The notes beneath the pieces are model-generated. The model was not told the origin of the DNA, searched no databases, and worked only from the letters and a program-made list of their open reading frames with translations. This document shows, piece by piece, positions 1 through 5,523 of a DNA stretch of 5,747 nucleotides. The position numbers and the translations under genes were made by a program. Position 1 is the first letter of the stretch. Each line of letters starts with the position of its first letter. Source of the DNA: an uncultured Campylobacter sp. (GTDB lineage Bacteria > Campylobacterota > Campylobacteria > Campylobacterales > Campylobacteraceae); NCBI RefSeq assembly GCF_938030815.1, contig NZ_CALHII010000118.1:1-5747 (forward strand), read 5' to 3'.

Positions 1-43
1 TCCTCCCTAGCAACTCTTAGCGAGTAATCTTCATTGGCAAGAT

Positions 44-946
44 TTAGCCCTTTTTCTTATCCTTCTTGTTCTTGCGAGAGGGGCTTTCCAGCTTGCGCCA
101 AGCCTCGCTTTTTTGGCTATCCTCCATTAGCACTATCTCCCTGGCGCCGTTTCGCACGAGGTTTGGATCCACCGCAAGTTCCTTCGCGTCGATCTTTTCG
201 GGATAGTCTATACGCGAGAGTATGCAGCGGAAGGCGTTTAGTCGCGCGATCTTTTTGTCGTTGCTATCAAGGATCGTCCACGGCGCAAACTCGGTATTTG
301 AAGCGAGCAGCATCGAGTATTTTGCGAGAGTGTATTGATTCCACAGCTCTTGCGATCTCGCATCCACCGGCGAGAGTTTATATTGCTTTAGCGGGTCGGT
401 GCGGCGCGATTCGAAGCGCCTTTTTTGCTCCTCTTTGGAGACTGAGAAGTAAAATTTAAACAAAATTATCCCCGCACTTACCAAAAGCTCCTCAAATTTA
501 GGCACTTGGCGCAGGAAATCTTTATGTTCGGCATGCGTGCAAAAGCCCATCACCGGCTCGACCATCGCGCGGTTATACCAGCTGCGGTCAAATATCGTGA
601 TCTCGCCGCCGCTGGGTAGGTGCGCGACGTAGCGCTGGAAGTACCACTGCGTCTTTTCGACGTTGCTTGGCTTTTCGAGTGCTACAATGCGGCATCCGCG
701 CGGGTTTAGATGCTCGGTTAAACGCTTGATCGTGCCGCCTTTGCCCGCCGCGTCGCGCCCCTCCATCAAGATTAAAATTTTTAGCCCCTTTTCTTTCACG
801 AATTTTTGCAGCTTCAAAAGCTCGATCTGATATCTTTCAAGCAGCGTCTCGTAGTCTTTGAACGAGATTTTTTCGTACTTTGAGCTTTTAAATTCTATCT
901 CTTTCAGCGCTATTTCGCCTGTTTCGGTTTTGATCTCTTTGCTCAT
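44..946 (-). CDS. ppk2: Polyphosphate kinase 2 (PPK2 family), complete
   Basis: A 300-residue cytoplasmic P-loop kinase that transfers phosphate between inorganic polyphosphate and nucleotides. PPK2 enzymes often use polyphosphate to make GTP or ATP from the diphosphate. The Walker A motif GRDAAGKGG lies at residues 63-71, the Walker B-like DRSWYNR at 120-126, and the lid segment RRTDPLKQYKLSPVD at 181-195. Length and motif order fit a single-domain PPK2. Residues 1-45 are a charged, helix-prone N-terminus. The last 13 residues are a Lys/Arg-rich tail (RKNKKDKKKG). The ATG start is supported by AGGAGA at 951-956 (complement), 4 nt upstream. The gene is divergent from dsbD and shares only the upstream region with it. 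Family membership is certain; preference for GDP, ADP or AMP cannot be read safely from the motifs. Nothing convincing as a terminator lies in the 43 bases downstream. Confidence 0.96.
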   Translation of the reverse strand: MSKEIKTETGEIALKEIEFKSSKYEKISFKDYETLLERYQIELLKLQKFVKEKGLKILILMEGRDAAGKGGTIKRLTEHLNPRGCRIVALEKPSNVEKTQWYFQRYVAHLPSGGEITIFDRSWYNRAMVEPVMGFCTHAEHKDFLRQVPKFEELLVSAGIILFKFYFSVSKEEQKRRFESRRTDPLKQYKLSPVDARSQELWNQYTLAKYSMLLASNTEFAPWTILDSNDKKIARLNAFRCILSRIDYPEKIDAKELAVDPNLVRNGAREIVLMEDSQKSEAWRKLESPSRKNKKDKKKG

Positions 947-1055
947 ATCGTCTCCTAAAAATTTTTAAGGAATTTTACAAAAAAGTTCTTTATATTACAC
1001 TATAAATTCATACTTATTACGTTAGAATGTAGGAAAAAATTTCAAAGGATAAAAT
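947..1055. promoter_or_regulatory. Divergent promoter region between ppk2 and dsbD
   Basis: This 109-bp AT-rich non-coding stretch must serve both divergent genes. On the plus strand, TAGAAT at 1023-1028 is a good -10 hexamer 28 nt before the dsbD start. It would give a leader of about 20 nt that still contains the ribosome site at 1044-1049. A second candidate is TATAAA at 1001-1006. On the minus strand, TAATAT (complement of 992-997) and TAAAAT (complement of 972-977) are possible -10 boxes for ppk2. No clear -35 boxes are seen, as is usual for Campylobacter sigma-70 promoters, which rely on the -10 and upstream T-rich periodicity. No operator palindrome was recognised. Confidence 0.5.
1044..1049 (+). 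promoter_or_regulatory. Ribosome binding site fixing the TTG start of dsbD
   Basis: AAAGGA lies 6 nt before TTG at 1056-1058. The first in-frame ATG is at codon 291, far inside the membrane domain, so this site and the hydrophobic signal sequence that follows decide the TTG start. Confidence 0.75.
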
Positions 1056-3029
1056 TTGATCAGATCGCTGATTTTGACGGCATTTTTTCTCTTGGGTTTA
1101 GGCGCCGAGCCCTTAAAACCATCCGACGCGTTCAAGCTTGACGCGACGGCGCAGAGCGATAGCGTAACGCTAAGCTTCGATATCGCAGACGGAATCTATC
1201 TCTATCAAAACGAGATAAAAATTTTCACTGACGGTGCAGAGGTGACGAATTTAATAAATCTGCCCGCCGCGACCGAATACAAGGATTATAAAATTTACGA
1301 GGGCAAATTTAGCATCGCCGTGCCTTTGGGCCTCGTGCTTGCAAATGCCGCAGACAGCGATAATTTCGTGCTTAATGGCGATTTTCTGGGCTGCACGAAA
1401 TCGGGCTTTTGCTACCAGCCGCAGCAGTTCGGATTTAGCTTCAAGCGCGTAGTAGAGGGCTATCAGATCAGCAAAATTTCAAACTCCGAGCTGAAAAAAT
1501 ACCGAAGCGGCGGAAATTCCGCGCAGATTTCTGCCGCAGACGGTGCGCAGAGCGGGACTTCAAATTTTGAAAGCAATACCGTAGCTTCGGGCGCAGAGGC
1601 AAATTCCTTGGCAAACTCGTATGCGGCGGGAAATTCCGCGGCAAGCTCGGCGGAAAGCGCTGCGGTAAATTCCGACGAAACCTCCGCGCAAAAAACTTCT
1701 CGCGGCGCAAATTCCATCTCCGAGCAGGATAAAATTTTAAACGTTCTTGGCGGCAAGAGCTTCATCGCCGCGATCGCGCTGTTTTTCGGCTACGGCGTGC
1801 TGCTCTCGCTAAGTCCTTGCGTCTATCCGCTCATCCCGATCCTCTCGTCGATCATCGTGGCGAAAACCTCCTCGAAGCCGAGCGCGAAAAAAAGCCTCAC
1901 CGTAAGCCTCGCGTATATTTTCGGTATGGCGAGCTCGTATGCGATTTTAGGAGCTTTCGTGGCGGTTTTTGGGCAAAATTTACAGGGCCTGCTGCAAACT
2001 CCGCCCGCACTGATTTTAACCTCGCTCATATTCGCCGCGCTCGCGTTTTCGATGTTTGGATTTTACGAGATCCGCCTGCCTGCGCGCTTTCAAAGCTTCT
2101 TAAATAGTAAAAGCGAAAATGCTAGCGGCCTGATCGGAGTTTTTTCGATGGGGCTTATCTCGGCACTCGTCGTATCGCCGTGCATCTCCGCTCCGCTTGC
2201 GGGCGCGCTCGTTTACATCGCGGGCAGCGGCGACGTTCTGCTGGGTGCGGCGGCTCTTTTTGCGCTGGGGCTCGGAAGCGGCGCGCTGCTGCTTGTGGTG
2301 GGGCTCGGCGGCGCACTGCCTAGACCGGGAGCTTGGATGGAGGCGGTGCCTAAAATTTTCGGCTTTTTGCTGCTTTTTACGGCGGTGTGGATTTCGCGCG
2401 CGCTCATCGGCGAAAATTTAAGCCTGCTGATTTATGCGGTTTTAGGCGCGATCTTCGCAGGATTTTTGGGGCTGTTTGACGGCGGCGCGAGCGGTATCAA
2501 GCGCGCTTTGGCCCTTGTAATCGCGCTATATTCGGCGCTGCTGCTCGCGGGCTTTGCCAGCGGCGCAAAAGATTTTTCTAAGCCGCTTGGTAATCTGATC
2601 CCGCAAAGCACGAGATATTCCAGCGGCGGCCCCGGCGGCGAGAGCTTGCAAGCGGGCGAATTTTCTCGCGCTAAAAATTTAAGCGGCGCGCATTTTTCGT
2701 TTGTGCACGATTTGGCGCAGCTGCGCAGCGAAATAGAAAATTCCAAAAAGCCCGTGATAGTGGACTTTTGGGCTAGCTGGTGCAAAAATTGCGAGCAGAG
2801 CGAGCGAGCATTCGCAGATCCCGCTCTTGCTGACACTCTTGATAAATTTAGCCTTTTAAAGATCGATCTTAGCGAAGATAGCGAGCAAAATAGGGCGATA
2901 AAAGCTCATTTTAACGTATTCGGCCCGCCTACGATTCTGTTTTTTAAAGAGGGCTCCGAGATTGCGAGCCTGCGCCAGATCGGCAGCGTAAATTCCGAAA
3001 AGCTGGCTGAAATTTTAACCGAAATTTAG
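1056..3029 (+). CDS. dsbD: Thiol:disulfide interchange protein DsbD, full length
   Basis: A 657-residue inner-membrane protein that carries electrons from cytoplasmic thioredoxin to periplasmic thiol proteins. A signal peptide covers about residues 1-17. The N-terminal periplasmic domain (18-145) carries the cysteine pair C113/C119 in GCTKSGFCYQP, with the same spacing as E. coli DsbD. A low-complexity Ala/Ser/Asn linker (150-222) follows. The membrane domain (about 235-502, roughly eight helices) has its redox cysteines in SPCVYPLIPIL (C255) and VVSPCISAPLAGAL (C376). A second linker (505-545) leads to a C-terminal thioredoxin domain with DFWASWCKNCE (C576/C579) and the cis-proline region FGPPTILFF (622-630). 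All six catalytic cysteines are present, so the protein should be active. The start is TTG. hisB follows after 48 bp with no terminator between, so the two are probably co-transcribed. The physiological partner (a DsbC/G-like protein, a cytochrome c maturation factor or another) is not visible here. Confidence 0.96.
   Translation: MIRSLILTAFFLLGLGAEPLKPSDAFKLDATAQSDSVTLSFDIADGIYLYQNEIKIFTDGAEVTNLINLPAATEYKDYKIYEGKFSIAVPLGLVLANAADSDNFVLNGDFLGCTKSGFCYQPQQFGFSFKRVVEGYQISKISNSELKKYRSGGNSAQISAADGAQSGTSNFESNTVASGAEANSLANSYAAGNSAASSAESAAVNSDETSAQKTSRGANSISEQDKILNVLGGKSFIAAIALFFGYGVLLSLSPCVYPLIPILSSIIVAKTSSKPSAKKSLTVSLAYIFGMASSYAILGAFVAVFGQNLQGLLQTPPALILTSLIFAALAFSMFGFYEIRLPARFQSFLNSKSENASGLIGVFSMGLISALVVSPCISAPLAGALVYIAGSGDVLLGAAALFALGLGSGALLLVVGLGGALPRPGAWMEAVPKIFGFLLLFTAVWISRALIGENLSLLIYAVLGAIFAGFLGLFDGGASGIKRALALVIALYSALLLAGFASGAKDFSKPLGNLIPQSTRYSSGGPGGESLQAGEFSRAKNLSGAHFSFVHDLAQLRSEIENSKKPVIVDFWASWCKNCEQSERAFADPALADTLDKFSLLKIDLSEDSEQNRAIKAHFNVFGPPTILFFKEGSEIASLRQIGSVNSEKLAEILTEI
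1514..1715 (+). repeat. Degenerate Asn-Ser repeat in the DsbD linker
   Basis: The word AAATTCC occurs five times within about 200 bp (1514, 1601, 1631, 1667 and 1709), each time read as x-Asn-Ser. A sixth Asn-Ser, encoded by AACTCG, sits at residues 187-188. The protein shows G-N-S-A, A-N-S-L, A-N-S-Y, G-N-S-A, V-N-S-D and A-N-S-I between residues 153 and 221. Spacing is irregular, so this is a decayed or selected low-complexity linker rather than a clean tandem array. Confidence 0.55.
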
Positions 3030-3077
3030 TGAAATTTAGATAGATTTCAAACAAAATTTAGTTTTAAGGATTGCGCA

Positions 3078-3656
3078 ATGATAAGCAAAAATAGGGCTAC
3101 GAAAGAGACCAAAATCGAGCTTGAGCTGGAGCTTTACGGGCGCGGCGCAGCGCAGATACAAACGGGCATCGGTTTTTTCGATCATATGCTTAGCGCGTTT
3201 GCCAAGCACGCGTGGATCGATCTAAACCTGCGCTGCGAGGGCGATTTGCAGGTCGATTTTCACCACAGCGTCGAGGACTGCGGCATCGTACTCGGAAGCG
3301 CGATCAAAGAGGCGATCTATCCCGCGCAAAACATCGAGCGCTTCGGCGATAGCGTCGTCGTGATGGACGAAGCCGCCGTAAGCGCCGCGCTTGATTTTTC
3401 CAACCGTGCGTTTTTGGTATTTGATTGCCCGAGCCTGAAGCGCGGTAAGATCGGCGAATTCGACGCTGAGCTCGTGGAGGAATTTTTTCGCGCTTTGGCT
3501 TTCAACGCAAATTTAACGCTACATATAAGCCAGATTCGCGGCGAAAATCTGCACCACGTGGCGGAAGCCGCGTTTAAGGCGTTCGCCGTCGCATTCCGCC
3601 GCGCGATAAGTATCAACGAGCGCGCCGGCGTGCCTAGCACGAAGGGCGTTTTATAG
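3078..3656 (+). CDS. hisB: Imidazoleglycerol-phosphate dehydratase, monofunctional
   Basis: A 192-residue cytoplasmic enzyme of histidine biosynthesis that dehydrates imidazoleglycerol phosphate to imidazole-acetol phosphate. The metal-binding histidine/glutamate motifs are complete: GFFDHMLSAFAKH (32-44), DFHHSVEDCG (60-69), the MDEA segment (96-99), LHHVAEAAFKAFA (158-170) and the C-terminal STKGVL. The length matches the single-domain dehydratase. The N-terminal HAD phosphatase domain found in the bifunctional E. coli-type HisB is absent, so histidinol-phosphate phosphatase must be encoded elsewhere. AAGGA at 3066-3070 lies 7 nt before the ATG. The gene follows dsbD after 48 bp of AAATTT-rich spacer and probably shares its transcript. 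Functionally it is unrelated to dsbD. Confidence 0.97.
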   Translation: MISKNRATKETKIELELELYGRGAAQIQTGIGFFDHMLSAFAKHAWIDLNLRCEGDLQVDFHHSVEDCGIVLGSAIKEAIYPAQNIERFGDSVVVMDEAAVSAALDFSNRAFLVFDCPSLKRGKIGEFDAELVEEFFRALAFNANLTLHISQIRGENLHHVAEAAFKAFAVAFRRAISINERAGVPSTKGVL

Positions 3657-3916
3657 CGGTAAATGCGCGCTAAATTTAGTAAATTTGGCAATTCGCGGTT
3701 TTGAAATTTTATCGGCGTTTGAAATTTTACTCTTGCCGCTGCTTGAAATTTGCAAAATTTCGCCATTACTCTGGCAAAGCGCGCCGCTTTATTAAGACTG
3801 CTTACGCTGGCGGTGCATTTGCGCCCGCCGCGAAAACCGCGAACTATGCTATATGAAATTTCGCACTGCCGGAGCGCTAAACCGCCGCTTTGCATATTAA
3901 AATTTAAAGGTAAAAG
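3657..3916. other. Non-coding gap with nested inverted repeats and GAAATTT words
   Basis: This 260-bp stretch holds no supportable gene. An 11-bp perfect inverted repeat, TTCGCGGTTTT at 3692-3702 and AAAACCGCGAA at 3833-3843, brackets a set of small hairpins. GAAATTT/AAATTTC is at 3745-3761 (3-nt loop). GCCA/TGGC is at 3762-3775 (6-nt loop). AAAGCG/CGCTTT is at 3776-3790 (3-nt loop). GGCGG/CCGCC is at 3809-3829, extended by three inner pairs around an ATTT loop with one bulge. The first three abut exactly. TTTGAAATTTTA occurs twice (3700-3711 and 3718-3729), and further GAAATTT copies are at 3745 and 3855. None of the hairpins is followed by a proper T-run, so none is a convincing intrinsic terminator, though 3776-3795 is the nearest to one. 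It could be a structured leader or small RNA, a decayed small mobile element, or a chance product of repeated words. Confidence 0.4.
3847..3855 (+). promoter_or_regulatory. Weak candidate -10 for the membrane cassette
   Basis: TGCTATATG resembles an extended -10 (TG-n-TATAAT, with the last two bases off) about 62 nt before the ATG at 3917. It sits just outside the right arm of the 11-bp inverted repeat. The better-looking TAAAAT at 3898-3903 is too close to the ribosome site at 3906-3910 to give a usable leader. Confidence 0.22.
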
Positions 3917-4342
3917 ATGAATAATTTCGGATCGCTTATGGAGATTTTAAATGTGCTGTTTTTGATCTGCTTTGTTTGGCTCATCGCGTGCTTGATTAAA
4001 TTTATCAGATCAAAAGACGAGCCGGAGCGCCATAAAAGAGATAAAAAATTTCTAATTATTTCGGCAGTTGCGTTTGCATGCGCTTTTACTCCACTCATAT
4101 ATTCTCAGTGGCTATTCGATCCTTTTTCCATGTTTATCTTGGTTTTTACTGGGCTGCCGGTAGTTTCGCTCATTTGGCTAATCGCAAGTTTAGTAAAATT
4201 TATTAAATCGGCTAAAAGTGCACCCGAGCGCCGCAGAAGAATTAGAAATCTTTTGATCCTCTCTGTGTTTTCGTTCATAATTTTTTTGAGCGTCCTAATG
4301 GGCTTTTTTTGGCTACTTAATCACGCAATCGAGCATATGTGA
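3917..4342 (+). CDS. Four-helix membrane protein with internal duplication, unknown function
   Basis: This 141-residue protein was not recognised as a named family. Four hydrophobic segments are visible (about 8-30, 44-65, 72-97 and 111-135), separated by basic cytoplasmic-type loops. It is built from two copies of one two-helix unit. FVWLIACLIKFIRS (19-32) matches LIWLIASLVKFIKS (85-98) at 9 of 14 positions. Each copy is followed by a P-E-R loop with Arg/Lys (36-44 and 103-110) and another helix. The offset is 66-67 residues. Both positively charged loops would sit in the cytoplasm by the positive-inside rule, with both termini outside. AAAGG at 3906-3910 lies 6 nt before the ATG. It is the first gene of a tight cassette with the 45-residue protein and the PstS-like protein, which suggests they work together. 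No catalytic motif is seen. Confidence 0.85.
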   Translation: MNNFGSLMEILNVLFLICFVWLIACLIKFIRSKDEPERHKRDKKFLIISAVAFACAFTPLIYSQWLFDPFSMFILVFTGLPVVSLIWLIASLVKFIKSAKSAPERRRRIRNLLILSVFSFIIFLSVLMGFFWLLNHAIEHM

Positions 4343-4350
4343 GGCGCAAA

Positions 4351-4488
4351 ATGAGCGATGAAATTTTTCAAAAAACGATCGCCGTAATATTGACGGCCTG
4401 GGCGATCAGCGTTTGCGCACTAACCGCAGCGGCGCTGTATCTGCAGAGCAAATGCTCGATTATCTCCTATATCGCGAACGGCAACTAA
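4351..4488 (+). CDS. 45-residue single-helix membrane protein, unknown function
   Basis: This short reading frame (ATG AGC GAT ... AAC TAA) has 45 codons. The product begins MSDEIFQK and has one hydrophobic helix at about residues 9-31 (from TIAVILTAWAIS through AALYL). A short polar tail follows, with a cysteine at residue 35. A good ribosome site, GAGG at 4341-4344, overlaps the stop codon of the preceding gene and lies 6 nt before the ATG. The gap upstream is 8 bp and the gap to the next ATG is 1 bp. Codon use resembles the neighbours. The tight packing and ribosome site argue for a real gene. A role as a small subunit or assembly partner of the flanking membrane proteins is inference only. 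Confidence 0.75.
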   Translation: MSDEIFQKTIAVILTAWAISVCALTAAALYLQSKCSIISYIANGN

Positions 4489-4489
4489 G

Positions 4490-5437
4490 ATGAAGCGCAC
4501 ATCTATCGTCATTTTGCTACTGCTTAGCTTTGCGGCTTTCGATTTTGCATTTTACAGCCTCGTCGTGAAGCGATACGTAAATCAAAGCAGCGCCGAGATG
4601 CAGGCCAAATCGATCGAGCTGCATAAATTTCTGCCGTTTGAGCAGGGTTCGCAGATCGTGCGCGCCAGCTCTAGCTTAAAACTTAGCGGCGATCTGCCGA
4701 TAATCGACGGCGCAGCGGCTTTGTATCCCGTCTTTTCGGCATTCGTCGCGGCGAGCTATCCGAAGGAAAGCGTGGAATTTGACGGACAAAATTTCACGAA
4801 TGCTAGCAGGCTTAAATTTAGCAATACCCGCGGCGCATACAAGGCCATAAGCGACGGCGAGGCGGATCTGATCTTTGTCGCTGCCCCTTCAAAGCAGCAG
4901 CTAGCTTATGCGCAGGAAAAGGGCGTGCGCTTGCGCTTCGTGCCGATCGGGCTGGAAGCGTTCGTCTTTATCGTAAATGCGAATAATAAAGTATCGAATT
5001 TAACTGTGGATCAGGTGCGAGGAATTTATTCGGGGCAATATAGCGATTGGTCGCAGCTAGGCGGCGAGCGTATGCGAATAGATGCCGTTCAGCGAAACGC
5101 GGGCAGCGGCAGCCAGAGCGCGTTTTTAAAATTTATGGGCGAGACGCAGCCTAAGCGCAAGATCACGGGCTTTTTCGGCAGTGCAATCGGCTTTTCGTTT
5201 CGCTATTACGTCGAGGGGATCGTGCAAAACGGCGGCGTGAAGATGCTTAGCCTAAACGGCGCGTATCCGAATAAAGAAAATATCGCTAGCCGCAAATACC
5301 CGCTCGTAGCCGAAATTTACGCGGTTTACGACGAAAACAACAAAAACGAAAATATCCGCATCTTGATAGATTGGATCCTTTCGCCGCAGGGGCAAAGCAT
5401 CATCGAAAATAGCGGCTACGTGCCGATTAAAGGCTAA
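4490..5437 (+). CDS. Membrane-anchored PstS-like substrate-binding protein
   Basis: A 315-residue protein with an N-terminal hydrophobic helix (about 5-25). It has neither a lipobox cysteine nor an obvious signal peptidase I site, so it is probably anchored with the rest in the periplasm. The globular part (about 68-315) is a type II periplasmic binding domain related to phosphate-binding PstS. Recognisable segments are IDGAAALYPVFSAF (72-85), GEADLIFVAAPS (123-134), TVDQVRGIYSGQYSDWSQLG (172-191), RNAGSGSQSAF (202-212, the R-x-x-G-S-G loop that contacts phosphate in PstS), IGFSFRYYV (233-241) and the C-terminal SPQGQSIIENSGYVPI (298-313). The start lies 1 nt after the preceding stop with almost no Shine-Dalgarno sequence, so translation probably depends on coupling. 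No pstC, pstA or pstB is nearby. Phosphate is a plausible ligand but not shown; a sensing or structural role is equally possible. Confidence 0.85.
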   Translation: MKRTSIVILLLLSFAAFDFAFYSLVVKRYVNQSSAEMQAKSIELHKFLPFEQGSQIVRASSSLKLSGDLPIIDGAAALYPVFSAFVAASYPKESVEFDGQNFTNASRLKFSNTRGAYKAISDGEADLIFVAAPSKQQLAYAQEKGVRLRFVPIGLEAFVFIVNANNKVSNLTVDQVRGIYSGQYSDWSQLGGERMRIDAVQRNAGSGSQSAFLKFMGETQPKRKITGFFGSAIGFSFRYYVEGIVQNGGVKMLSLNGAYPNKENIASRKYPLVAEIYAVYDENNKNENIRILIDWILSPQGQSIIENSGYVPIKG

Positions 5438-5489
5438 GATCGCAGCTTAAATTTATACGCCGTTTGCCAAAAATTCAGCCAAATTTCGT

Positions 5490-5495
5490 TAAAAT
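5490..5495 (+). promoter_or_regulatory. Candidate -10 box for kdsC
   Basis: TAAAAT lies in the context TTTCGTTAAAATC, with T-rich sequence just upstream, 28 nt before the GTG start of kdsC. The 86-bp gap after the preceding gene leaves room for an own promoter. No terminator for the cassette was seen in this gap, so read-through is also possible. Confidence 0.4.
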
Positions 5496-5523
5496 CACAA
5501 AATTTCAAAAAACGGAAAACGAA

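Noticed and set aside
26..44. AATCTT/AAGATT inverted repeat just after the ppk2 stop, as a possible terminator
   Set aside because: Only six AT-rich pairs, a 7-nt loop and no T-run in the direction of transcription.
34..459. Plus-strand reading frame opposite ppk2
   Set aside because: Antisense shadow of a clearly conserved kinase; composition is Cys/Arg/Ser-rich and not protein-like.
3692..3843. Insertion-sequence or MITE interpretation of the inverted repeat
   Set aside because: No flanking target-site duplication and no transposase remnant could be seen; kept only as an alternative for the structured gap.
3317..3895. Long minus-strand reading frame opposite hisB and the following gap
   Set aside because: It is antisense to conserved hisB codons, its translation is low-complexity with repeated K-F-Q from the AAATTT words, and no family is recognisable.
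3657..3916. Pho box upstream of the cassette with the PstS-like gene
   Set aside because: The GTTTC-type direct repeats I remember for the Campylobacter PhosR site are not present; GTTTGAAATT copies resemble it only loosely.
1056..5437. Campylobacter N-glycosylation sequons (D/E-x-N-x-S/T) in the periplasmic parts of DsbD and the binding protein
   Set aside because: Several Asn residues lie near acidic ones (E-A-N-S-L, E-S-N-T-V), but none completes the sequon.
5460..5515. CCGTTT/AAACGG inverted repeat between the cassette and kdsC
   Set aside because: Six pairs separated by 44 nt with no T-run; likely chance.
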